Shown here: piece by piece, positions 1 to 8,185 of the stretch | Layout: every line of letters begins with the position of its first letter | How positions within the stretch are numbered: position 1 is the first letter of the stretch | Assembly (NCBI GenBank): GCA_021413965.1 | Contig: JAIOPI010000022.1 | Coordinates: 124,001-188,000, forward strand | Direction of reading: 5' to 3' | DNA length: 64,000 nucleotides | Origin: Lentisphaerota bacterium | GTDB taxonomy: Bacteria; Verrucomicrobiota; Kiritimatiellia; UBA8416; JAIOPI01 | The notes under the pieces: model-generated | Seen by the model: the letters and a program-made list of their open reading frames with translations, nothing else | The model's database searches: none | Told to the model about the DNA's origin: nothing | Made by a program: the position numbers and the translations under genes

Positions 1-1
1 C

Positions 2-2989
2 GGCTCGCCCTACAGTGTCTCCGAAAGCGGCACCAGCATCACGGTGCGAGTCAATCTCAGCCCGGTCTCGGGGCGGTTCGTGGACGTCAATTACGCCACC
101 GTGGATGCCTCCGCCATCGCGGGCGATGACTATCTCAAGGCCACGGGACGCCTGACGTGGAGCGCGGGGGACTCCAGCACGCGGTCCATCACCATCCCCA
201 TCCTGAACGACAGCGTCAGCCAGGGGGACCGCTACTTCGTCTTTCAACTTTCGAATCCTGGCTTCGCCGCCTTCGCCACGTCTGACCGGGAGTCCATCGT
301 CATCCTCGAAGACGATGCCCTGCCGCCACAAGTGTCCAATGCCAGCGGCGCCACCGATGTTCGGGGCAGTATGGCGCAGTTGAACGGGAAAGTCCTGGCC
401 GGCATCCCCTACCCGCAGGTCCGGGTGTATTGGGGCACGAGCAATGGCGGCACCACCCCGGCCGCCTGGGGAAGGACTAATCTCATCGGCCAGCAGGCGG
501 CCGAATTCTCAACGGAAGTGCGCGGCCTGTTGCCCACAACAACGTACTACTACCGCTGCTTCGCCAGCAACGCCGCCGGAAGTGATTGGGCGGACGCCAC
601 CGCGTCGTTCCAAACCACCGCGGGAAAAGACTATTTTGTCAACGATCGCAATGTGACCAATGATGTCTACTGCTCCGCCCTCGGCACCAATGCCAACAGC
701 GGCCTGTCCAGTGCCACGCCCAAGGAAGACATCCAAGCTGTCATCGACGCATACGATCTCAATCCGGGCGACACCGTGTTTATCGACACCGGCCTGTACG
801 TCCTGCCAGACACGCTCATCCTGGATGCCGCTGACACCGGTTCTGCCGGCCTCTCGGCCGACGTCATGTTCCGCGGCTCTCCCCATGCCGACGGCACCAT
901 CCTGGATCGCGCGGACATCTTCTCCGACGTCATCAACGTGGCATGGGCGGGATCCACGGAAGCTTACCTGACCTTCGCCAAGCTCCAGATCACGGGCGGC
1001 CGGCGCGGTATTCGTGTGCTGGGCGACAGTTCGACCCCCACACGCGGCCTGAAGGTCAGTCAATGCGTCGTGCACGACACCTACGCGGGGTCGGACGGCG
1101 CCGTGAGCCTGCAGTTCTGCGATGACGCGCGCATCGAAAACTCCACCATTTACAACAATGACAATGGCATTTACCTGCGCGACTGCAGCGCGCCCTCCAT
1201 CGTCAGCAATCTCGTCTTCAGCCACACGTTCAGCGGCATTCGCGTCCGCAATTCCAGCGCGCCGACGATTGCCTACAACACGGCCTATGGGCAGAATGAC
1301 GGCATCCTCGTGAGCACCGGCATCGGCGGCGAGCAGGTGCTCTTCAACGCCAGCTACAGCAATGCCAATAACGGGATCAGCGTCACGGGCGATGCCGGCC
1401 TGATCCGCGGCAACCGCGTCTTTGCCAACGACAACGACGGCATCAACCTGGACGGCGGCGGGTTCGAAGTCAGCGGCAATACCGTCTACGGCAACGGGGC
1501 GGAAGGCCTCGACACGTCCGGCGACGGCGGGCTCGTCTGCATCAACAACCTCGTGTATCTCAACACGAATGTGAACGTGAACTTCTACGGGGCGAACAGT
1601 GTGATCCGGTTCGAACATAACACGCTGTACGGCGGCAACGGTATCTACTGGGCCGCGCCCTGGGCTGTTACCAATCGGCATAATATCATCTGGACGACGG
1701 ACCCCGGGCACGTGGGAATCGATGTGCCAAACATCCCTGCCGGCGACGGGGTCATGGTTAGCGACCGCAACTGCCTGTACGCGACCACGGCCGCCAGCGC
1801 GGGCCGCTGGGGCTCCACCGCCTGCTCGAGCCTGCAGGACTGGCAGTCCGTCTCCTGGAAGGATCCCAACAGCCTGGGAGTCGACCCCCTGTTCGCCGAC
1901 AGCACCCGCGGAGATTTCCATTTGCAGTCACGCGCGGGCTCCTACCACGGAGGGCTCTGGAATGTCGACGCGGCCAACTCACCCTGCATCGACGCCGGTG
2001 ATCCGACGGCTTCCTTCACAAACGAACCCGCCTACAACGGTTTGATGGCCAACCTCGGCGCCTTCGGCAACACGGCGGAAGCCAGCAAGACGCATTACAC
2101 CGGCGCGTTCTATTCACTTACCCTCGCGCGTTCACCCGTCGAGGCCGGCAGCGTTCACATGGCCCCGGTCAGCGCCCTCTACCCCACCAATCGCCCCATT
2201 ACCATTTGGGCCGTCGTGACCAATGACGTTTACAGCTGGTTCGGCTGGGGCGGCAGCTACGAAAGCGAATTTCTCACCAACACCCTTTACGTGACGACCA
2301 ACATGACGATCACGGCCTATTTCGATGCCGGCACCAATTACACGGGACCGATGTTCACCGTCACCCTTGCCGCCTTGCCCGTGGAGGCCGGCGCCGTCTA
2401 CATCTCGCCCGTCCAGCCGACCTACCCTACGAACCAGCTGGTCACGATCTGGGCCACCGTCACCAACAGCGCCTACACCTGGCAGTCCTGGACGGGCAGT
2501 CTGCAGACGGTGACCGTCACCAACAGCTTCTACGTCCTGACCAACATGAGTATGACGGCCCGCTTCAACGCGCTGACCACGAACACCAACGGCGTGCCTG
2601 GCTGGTGGCTGGCGGGATACGGCCTGCCCAACAACCAGGCCGGCGCCGATGCCGACTCGGATCTCGACGGCCTGGAGAACTGGAAAGAGTACTACGCGGG
2701 GACCGTCCCAACCAATCGGGCCAGCGTCCTGACCCTGTCTGCGGCTGCCCGCACGGTCAGCCTGCGCGACGCGCTGACCTTCCAAGCGGTCACCGGCAAG
2801 CTGTACCGCGTGCAGCTCTCGTCCAATCTCCCCTCGCGACTCTGGACGTACTGGCCGGTCGCGCTCACCACCAACGGGGCCCCCACCGTGTCGCCCATCG
2901 CCGGAACGGGCACGGTCATGACGCTGTACGCCACGCCGCCCGCCGGGGTGCGTCCCTTCTATCGCGTCGATCTGAACTACACCCCGTAG
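2..2989 (+). CDS. Large secreted beta-helix protein, 5' end outside the window
   Basis: The reading frame is open from base 2, so the start codon and any signal peptide lie upstream; the GTG at 44 is internal. The visible part begins inside a Calx-beta domain, followed by a fibronectin-III-like segment (about residues 98-192 counted from base 44). A long right-handed parallel beta-helix of Asn/Gly-rich coils follows (about 193-690). Next come two tandem copies of a 75-residue module resembling divergent InlB B-repeats (about 688-762 and 769-843). The C-terminus carries a DADSDLDGLENWKEYY calcium-loop motif and a small beta domain. Beta-helix families include surface-exposed polysaccharide-active or adhesive proteins, but I see no catalytic signature that fixes a role. 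It shares Calx-beta, beta-helix and DxDxDG tail architecture with the giant protein at 11525-17962. The secreted or surface location is inferred. Confidence 0.85.
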   Translation, partial: GSPYSVSESGTSITVRVNLSPVSGRFVDVNYATVDASAIAGDDYLKATGRLTWSAGDSSTRSITIPILNDSVSQGDRYFVFQLSNPGFAAFATSDRESIVILEDDALPPQVSNASGATDVRGSMAQLNGKVLAGIPYPQVRVYWGTSNGGTTPAAWGRTNLIGQQAAEFSTEVRGLLPTTTYYYRCFASNAAGSDWADATASFQTTAGKDYFVNDRNVTNDVYCSALGTNANSGLSSATPKEDIQAVIDAYDLNPGDTVFIDTGLYVLPDTLILDAADTGSAGLSADVMFRGSPHADGTILDRADIFSDVINVAWAGSTEAYLTFAKLQITGGRRGIRVLGDSSTPTRGLKVSQCVVHDTYAGSDGAVSLQFCDDARIENSTIYNNDNGIYLRDCSAPSIVSNLVFSHTFSGIRVRNSSAPTIAYNTAYGQNDGILVSTGIGGEQVLFNASYSNANNGISVTGDAGLIRGNRVFANDNDGINLDGGGFEVSGNTVYGNGAEGLDTSGDGGLVCINNLVYLNTNVNVNFYGANSVIRFEHNTLYGGNGIYWAAPWAVTNRHNIIWTTDPGHVGIDVPNIPAGDGVMVSDRNCLYATTAASAGRWGSTACSSLQDWQSVSWKDPNSLGVDPLFADSTRGDFHLQSRAGSYHGGLWNVDAANSPCIDAGDPTASFTNEPAYNGLMANLGAFGNTAEASKTHYTGAFYSLTLARSPVEAGSVHMAPVSALYPTNRPITIWAVVTNDVYSWFGWGGSYESEFLTNTLYVTTNMTITAYFDAGTNYTGPMFTVTLAALPVEAGAVYISPVQPTYPTNQLVTIWATVTNSAYTWQSWTGSLQTVTVTNSFYVLTNMSMTARFNALTTNTNGVPGWWLAGYGLPNNQAGADADSDLDGLENWKEYYAGTVPTNRASVLTLSAAARTVSLRDALTFQAVTGKLYRVQLSSNLPSRLWTYWPVALTTNGAPTVSPIAGTGTVMTLYATPPAGVRPFYRVDLNYTP

Positions 2990-3050
2990 GGGCATCGCAT
3001 CACGATTTTCCCTGTTCGCCCGCGCCCCGGTTGGTGCATACTCTCGCCCC

Positions 3051-4118
3051 ATGTCAGCGAAACTAGACAAGCGCATCCGCGCCCCGTTGCAGCGCGGCAT
3101 GGCCATCCCGGCGCATCCACTGGCCCTGACCGCTCGCCGGCGCCTCGACGAAAACCGCCAGCGCGCCCTGACGCGCTACTACGTTGCCGCCGGAGCGGGC
3201 GGTGTCGCCGTCGGGGTCCACACCACTCAGTTTGAAATCCGGGATCCTGCCATCGGCCTGCTGGAGCCCGTGCTCGCGCTGGCCGCGGAAGAACTGGACC
3301 GCGCCGATCTCTCGCGCCCCACCCCCCTCGTCCGCATCGGCGGAATTTGCGGCCCCACGCCGCAGGCCGTGCGCGAGGCGGAACTGCTGCGCAAACACGG
3401 ATACCACGCCGGACTGCTCAGCCTCGCCGCGCTGGCGAAAGCGTCCGATCGCGAACGCCTGGCCCATGCGCGCGCCGTGGCACGCGTCATTCCGATCATC
3501 GGATTCTACCTTCAGCCCGCCGTCGGCGGCGCCGTTCTCCCGTACGCCTTCTGGCGCCGCTTCGCTGAGATCGAGAACCTCGTGGCCATCAAGATGGCCC
3601 CCTTCAACCGCTACCAGACGTTCGATGTCGTGCGGGCACTGGCCGAAGCCGGGCGCGACGACGTGGCCCTGTACACCGGCAACGACGACAACATCGTCAT
3701 CGATCTGCTGACCCCCTACCGCATCGCCACCAACGGCCGCGCGCGCGAACGGCGCATCGTGGGGGGACTGCTCGGACACTGGGCCGTATGGACGCGCAAC
3801 GCCGTCGAACTGCTGGCGGCCTGCCATGCCTGCATCGCGGACGGGCAAGGCGCGGATCCTGACATGCTGCGCCGTGCCGTGGAAATCACGGACAGCAATG
3901 CCGCCTTCTTCGATGCGGCCAATGCCTTCGCTGGCTGCATCGCGGGATTGCACGAGGTGCTGCGCCGCCAGGGGCTGCTGAAAGGCATCTGGTGCCTGAA
4001 CCCGCGCGAAACCCTCTCACGCGGCCAGTCCCGCGAAATCGACCGCGTCTACGCCGCCTATCCGCACCTCAACGACGATACCTTCGTCCGCGAGCACCTC
4101 GACCAGTGGCTGCGGTAA
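3051..4118 (+). CDS. DapA / N-acetylneuraminate lyase-family class I aldolase
   Basis: The protein has 355 residues and a TIM-barrel aldolase layout. The predicted Schiff-base lysine is K181, in LVAIKMAPFNRYQ. An upstream GFYLQPAVGG segment supplies a Tyr (Y153) where the family has its catalytic Tyr. The N-terminal motif AAGAGGVAVGVHTTQ corresponds to the family's substrate-carboxylate loop, although the usual GTTGE is changed. The family condenses or cleaves pyruvate or related 2-oxo acids; the exact substrate cannot be read from the sequence. It is about 50 residues longer than typical DapA, at both ends. It converges with the epimerase gene at 4136-5038 with a 17-base gap. Together with the epimerase and dehydrogenase it suggests carbohydrate or hydroxy-acid metabolism rather than lysine synthesis; this is inference. 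Confidence 0.75.
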   Translation: MSAKLDKRIRAPLQRGMAIPAHPLALTARRRLDENRQRALTRYYVAAGAGGVAVGVHTTQFEIRDPAIGLLEPVLALAAEELDRADLSRPTPLVRIGGICGPTPQAVREAELLRKHGYHAGLLSLAALAKASDRERLAHARAVARVIPIIGFYLQPAVGGAVLPYAFWRRFAEIENLVAIKMAPFNRYQTFDVVRALAEAGRDDVALYTGNDDNIVIDLLTPYRIATNGRARERRIVGGLLGHWAVWTRNAVELLAACHACIADGQGADPDMLRRAVEITDSNAAFFDAANAFAGCIAGLHEVLRRQGLLKGIWCLNPRETLSRGQSREIDRVYAAYPHLNDDTFVREHLDQWLR

Positions 4119-4135
4119 GAACCGGCCCGCTGCGC

Positions 4136-5038
4136 TCACGCCCCCAGTCGAAATCGTGGTGCGTACCCAAAGGTGCGTTGCGCCTTCGCAATGGACAGCA
4201 GCGGCGCGCGCCCCGGCAGCGGCTCCGTTACCGCCGCCAGGTCAGGCCTGTACCGGCGCAGGATTTCCATCGTGGGCTCGGGACACGTCGTGTCTGCCGC
4301 GCTGAGCGTGTAGGCGCCGTAGCCCGGCAGATCCCGCTGCTCCAGTGCCTGACGAATGCCGCGCACGACATCGGAGCGATGCACCCACTGGTAGAGGTCA
4401 TCCGCCCACTTCGTCGTCGGCTTCAGCCCCGCCTTGCGCGTGGCCTCATAGGCCTCGTCCGACCACACGGCCGCAAATCGGAAGGCCGCCGTGGTGGTGC
4501 CGAATGCGCGATGAAACGTGGCACAGGTCAGCTCATTGACGTACTTGCCAAGGCTGTAGGAATCCTCTGGCACGACCTCGAACGCCTCCGTGAGCGGCAT
4601 CGACGAGTAGGGCGAAGGCTTGCCGCTGAGGCGCCAGTAAAAAGTGCCGAACGCATTGATGCTCGATGCGCACAGGAAGCGCTTCACCCCCGCCAGCCGG
4701 CACGCTTCGAGGGCAATGTACGTGCCGCAGGCGTTGACGTGAAAGGTATCGATGCCGAACTCCGGCAGCCCCGTGACCGCAGCCGCGAGATGGATCATGG
4801 CGTCGCAGCCTTCAACCGCCCTGGTGATGGCAGCGGCATCCATGATCTCGGCCTTCACGAACGGCCATCTCGTCTTGAAGGGGGCCGCGCCACGCGCGCC
4901 CGGGGCCGTCGGCAGGAAGATGGTTGCCTCTTCAGGCGGCGCCTTGTCCACCAGTCGCAATTCGTGCCCGGCCTGCTCAAGTTCTTCAATCAACTTGCGA
5001 CCAATGAATCCGCACGCTCCCGTGATGACCACTTTCAT
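4136..5038 (-). CDS. NAD-dependent epimerase/dehydratase (extended SDR)
   Basis: The 300-residue protein starts MKVVITGACGFIGRKL. This gives the GxxGxxG Rossmann motif of extended short-chain dehydrogenases at residues 7-13. The catalytic pair is visible as YSLGK (YxxxK), and the upstream Ser lies in the CASSIN segment. Such enzymes use NAD(P) to epimerise or dehydrate nucleotide sugars or reduce related compounds. No substrate-specific motif is obvious. The gene reads in the same direction as the MDR dehydrogenase upstream (5085-6071), with a gap of about 46 bases, so the two probably form an operon. It converges on the DapA-like gene. Confidence 0.8.
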   Translation of the reverse strand: MKVVITGACGFIGRKLIEELEQAGHELRLVDKAPPEEATIFLPTAPGARGAAPFKTRWPFVKAEIMDAAAITRAVEGCDAMIHLAAAVTGLPEFGIDTFHVNACGTYIALEACRLAGVKRFLCASSINAFGTFYWRLSGKPSPYSSMPLTEAFEVVPEDSYSLGKYVNELTCATFHRAFGTTTAAFRFAAVWSDEAYEATRKAGLKPTTKWADDLYQWVHRSDVVRGIRQALEQRDLPGYGAYTLSAADTTCPEPTMEILRRYRPDLAAVTEPLPGRAPLLSIAKAQRTFGYAPRFRLGA

Positions 5039-5084
5039 CGACTACGCTCCTCCCGTGCCAACGCGTGCACGTCAATCGCGCCCC

Positions 5085-6071
5085 CTAGCGCATGTTCCAA
5101 TCAAGCACTATCCCGAGATTTGACTCCGACTTGCTTGCCAACATGGCGTACATGTCAGGAGCCAAGCTGAATGGGACACGATGCGTGACCAGCGGCGCAA
5201 GGCTCAGCTTCTGCTGCGCCATCAGCGCCAGCGTGGCGTGCATGCGATGCGGAAACCAACCGGAGATGTAGTGCGTCGTTACCTCGGCCTGGTGCAGCTT
5301 GGCCATATTCGACCAGGTATCGCCCGGGGAGAATCCGGAATACACGATCTGCCCGCGCCCGTGCTCCATCAACGGCAGATACTCGGCCTCGCACGACACC
5401 GACTGCACGGTGTCGATGACAACGGCGACATAGGGGCTCCCGGTGAGCTTGCGAATCTGCGCCACTGCGTCTGGCCCGCTCTGGACGGCATGATGCGCGC
5501 TGTGCCGGGCGGCCAGTGCCAGACGCCCTTCCCGTCGGCCAACCAGGATCACGTTTGCACCGCGTGACTTTGCCGCCTGCGCGCCGAACTGACCGATGAG
5601 CCCGTCCCCGTAGACCACCACCCAATCCCCAGCCTGAAGCGTCGGGCGGTAGGCCGCGTTGTAACCGACCTGAATGACGACCGTGGCGGCCGCGTCCAGG
5701 TCATCCACGCCGGGCGGAATGCGAAACAGCTCCTGTTGCGGGGTGTTGGCCACGGCGGCGTGCGAGCCCCAGAACGACGTCACGCCGTCTTTCCAGACGC
5801 CGATCGTGGCGACGACACGGTCCCCTGCCTTCCACTGGCGAACCGCCGATCCCACTGCCGTGATGGTCCCGGCACGCTGGTAGCCCGGCACGCAGGGATA
5901 CGGGGTCGGCATCCAAGTGAACCGATTGTGAAGGCACCACCCTTCGGTTCCGGAGCTGATCGAGGAGACATGCGTGCGAACCTGAACCTCTTCCGGGCCG
6001 GGGGGCGGGACGTCAAGCTCGCGCACCTCGACCCGATCAACACCCGCGAAGACAACGGCGCTTGTTTTCAT
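5085..6071 (-). CDS. MDR-superfamily dehydrogenase, probably zinc-independent
   Basis: The start is set at the ATG at 6069-6071 (MKTSAVVFAGVDRVEV) because the upstream extension is low-complexity and AAAGGGTGG lies just upstream. This gives 328 residues. The N-terminal GroES-like domain contains SSISSGTEGW and PGYQRAGTITAVG. The nucleotide-binding Rossmann fold has VVVYGDGLIGQFGAQAA (GxGxxG). The catalytic-zinc ligands of alcohol dehydrogenases are not in place (GHE is replaced by GYQ), so a BchC-like or sugar-related non-zinc MDR is more likely than a classical alcohol dehydrogenase. It lies upstream of, and codirectional with, the SDR gene. A LacI-type palindrome at 6177-6192 lies about 105 bases upstream. 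The substrate is unknown. Confidence 0.78.
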   Translation of the reverse strand: MKTSAVVFAGVDRVEVRELDVPPPGPEEVQVRTHVSSISSGTEGWCLHNRFTWMPTPYPCVPGYQRAGTITAVGSAVRQWKAGDRVVATIGVWKDGVTSFWGSHAAVANTPQQELFRIPPGVDDLDAAATVVIQVGYNAAYRPTLQAGDWVVVYGDGLIGQFGAQAAKSRGANVILVGRREGRLALAARHSAHHAVQSGPDAVAQIRKLTGSPYVAVVIDTVQSVSCEAEYLPLMEHGRGQIVYSGFSPGDTWSNMAKLHQAEVTTHYISGWFPHRMHATLALMAQQKLSLAPLVTHRVPFSLAPDMYAMLASKSESNLGIVLDWNMR

Positions 6072-6176
6072 CCGATTGGTCCACCCTTTGCCGCCTGAGC
6101 CGCCACCGGCGGCCCCACCCATACCGAAGCGAAGCCACACTGCAAAAAATGATACACACTTTTCGCGCCGTGTCTC

Positions 6177-6192
6177 CCGAAAACGTTTCCGG
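6177..6192. promoter_or_regulatory. LacI/GalR-type operator-like palindrome
   Basis: CCGAAAACGTTTCCGG is palindromic at 7 of 8 paired positions around a central CG. That is the hallmark of LacI-family operators (GAAAACGTTTTC type). It lies about 105 bases upstream of the minus-strand dehydrogenase start at 6071. A TATCAT -10-like hexamer is found downstream of it on the minus strand. No LacI-family gene lies in the window, so the link is inference. Confidence 0.35.
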
Positions 6193-6304
6193 CCCTGGAG
6201 CCCGGGCAATGGAAATCACGACCGTTAAGCGACGTCTGCACGCGCGTCACAGGGGCGTGTGGAACGCCGGGGGGGGGGGAGCCAGTCAGGGAGTACTCGC
6301 CGGC

Positions 6305-8185
6305 TCAATGCTCGTCGCGATGCGTGCGGTCAGCTTCGGATTCCTTGCCCGAGAACCACGTCCACTTCATCGGGTATTCGTCCGGGTCGAACATGACGAA
6401 GTAGAAATGCCACAGGACGATGGCGGCGCAGGCCAGGATCGCCTCGTAGTAGTGAATCGCGTTGGCAACATCGTAGAGCCACTTCGGGAAGAGCCGCATC
6501 GCCCATTCTTCCCACGTCATAAACGCGCCGGTGAGCGTCATGACGATACCGCCCCACACGAGCGCCCAGTACTCGGCTTTCTCGATGTAGCAGAACCGCG
6601 CGAACTTGGGCTTGTGATCGCGCCAGCCGAGATAGTAGGCAAACATCTGGAAAGGCTGCACAAAATCGGCGCCCGTAAACCACAGGTCCTTGAGATGCCG
6701 GCGCCCCTTCGCCGTCCCGAACATGTAGATCAGGTGATACAGCGACAGGGCGCAGAAAATGACCGCCGCGCCGCGGTGCGCGATGCCCCGCCAGTCAGAC
6801 TCGCCATGGAATGGTCGCGCCCACCACGCACTCGGGAACCGCAGCGCGAAGCCGGTGTACGCCAGCGCCACGAAAGAGAGGACCAGCACGACATGCTGGA
6901 CCCGCTCCACGCGGTGCATGCGCGGCGCCCCCCCTGACGCCTTGGACCGCAGGTAGTGCTCACGCATCTTCTTGATGAAATCCAGCAGGTTGTGCGCGAA
7001 CATGCCGCCCAGGACCACGATGAACAGCCAGATGTAAATGCGCCGCACCAGCCTCACCACGCGATGCTCGACGCCCGGCTGGGTCCCGGAATGGATCTGC
7101 CCCTTCGCCACCTGTGCCGACACCCCGGGATGGCACCGTCCACACGTTTCGATCAGGCTATCCTTGTAGACCGACGAGCGCGAATCGCTCGACGGCAGAA
7201 TATCATGCGCGCCGTGGCAGGACGCGCAGTTGGCCGCCGTCAGCGACCCGCGCTGCAGGGAGAGCCCATGAAAACTGGAGACATACGTGTCCACCGTATG
7301 CTCGGACATGTTGTACTTGGATACGATCCGCTCGGCGGCGTGGCACTGGCCGCAGGTTTCCGTGATGTGCGAGGGATAGACTTTGGAGGCCTCTGACGCC
7401 ACAGGGTCGACGGTATGCTCCCCGTGGCACGTCGTACACACCGGCGCATCGTGGTTGCCGCTGGCGACAGCCGCACCGTGCACGCTGCGGTCAAATGTCC
7501 GCCTAATGTTTTCATGGCACTTGCCGCAGGTTTCAGGAATGCGCTGCCAGAAGAGCTTGGAGTTGGGATGCGACGCGCGGTGCAGGTCGTGGGACCCGTG
7601 GCAATCCGTGCAGGTTGCCGCCATTTCACCGATCTTCGACATGCCGGCCTGCCCATGAACGCTGGCCTCGTAACTGGCCACGGGCGCCGTTTGGGTCAGT
7701 TTGAACTGGCGCATTTTTTCAACGTCCGCATGGCAAACGGCGCAGGTGGACACAATATTCGTGCGATAGATGGGCGACTCGGGAACGGTGGCGCCCAAAA
7801 TCGAGTGCCCGGCGCCGTGGCAATCGCGGCAGTGCGCGGCCACATCGGCTCCACGGCTCACGGCGCGACCATGGTCGCTCTGCAAGTAAACTTCAGACTC
7901 GATCTTATGGCAGACGCTGCAGTCCACCGGAGCCAGCTTCTCCGCGTGCGGAATCTCCGCGATGTCGCGATGGCACTGGACGCACTGAAGGCCGCCGTGG
8001 GCAGATTGAGCGTAGCGCTCCGGCACCACCAGGGGCGCCGTCTCGGCATCGTTGTGACAGGTGAAGCAGGCGTCGTTGACCAAGTCCTCGTCCACCGTGG
8101 CCGCCGTGCTGCCCGTCGCCGACGTCAGCGCCATCAGCATGCCCGCCACCAGGCCCATCCCCCACCGTGGGTGCCACCTGCTCAT
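6305..8185 (-). CDS. Undecahaem cytochrome c fused to a b-type cytochrome membrane domain
   Basis: The 626-residue protein has an N-terminal signal sequence (about residues 1-29) and then eleven CXXCH haem c motifs between about residues 40 and 350: CFTCH, CVQCH, CSVCH, CRDCH, CAVCH, CTDCH, CGKCH, CTTCH, CGQCH, CASCH, CGRCH. About five membrane helices follow. They carry His residues placed as in FdnI/HydC-type dihaem cytochrome b (VQHVVLV, IAHRGAAV, LYHLIYM, AIHYYEAIL, LWHFYF). The layout resembles Geobacter CbcL, an inner-membrane quinol oxidase feeding periplasmic cytochromes, but with two more c haems. The start codon overlaps the upstream gene's stop as ATGA (8182-8185), indicating translational coupling. 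Likely role: electron exchange between the quinone pool and the periplasm. The direction and partners are unknown. Confidence 0.85.
   Translation of the reverse strand: MSRWHPRWGMGLVAGMLMALTSATGSTAATVDEDLVNDACFTCHNDAETAPLVVPERYAQSAHGGLQCVQCHRDIAEIPHAEKLAPVDCSVCHKIESEVYLQSDHGRAVSRGADVAAHCRDCHGAGHSILGATVPESPIYRTNIVSTCAVCHADVEKMRQFKLTQTAPVASYEASVHGQAGMSKIGEMAATCTDCHGSHDLHRASHPNSKLFWQRIPETCGKCHENIRRTFDRSVHGAAVASGNHDAPVCTTCHGEHTVDPVASEASKVYPSHITETCGQCHAAERIVSKYNMSEHTVDTYVSSFHGLSLQRGSLTAANCASCHGAHDILPSSDSRSSVYKDSLIETCGRCHPGVSAQVAKGQIHSGTQPGVEHRVVRLVRRIYIWLFIVVLGGMFAHNLLDFIKKMREHYLRSKASGGAPRMHRVERVQHVVLVLSFVALAYTGFALRFPSAWWARPFHGESDWRGIAHRGAAVIFCALSLYHLIYMFGTAKGRRHLKDLWFTGADFVQPFQMFAYYLGWRDHKPKFARFCYIEKAEYWALVWGGIVMTLTGAFMTWEEWAMRLFPKWLYDVANAIHYYEAILACAAIVLWHFYFVMFDPDEYPMKWTWFSGKESEADRTHRDEH

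Noticed and set aside
509-1921. A 470-codon minus-strand open frame opposite the first beta-helix gene
   Set aside because: Same reason: low-complexity Ala/Val/Gly/Arg composition, no start context, and a clear coding frame on the other strand.
3992-5170. A 392-codon plus-strand frame across the epimerase gene
   Set aside because: Arg/Pro-rich shadow frame; the minus strand encodes a full SDR with GxxGxxG and YxxxK.
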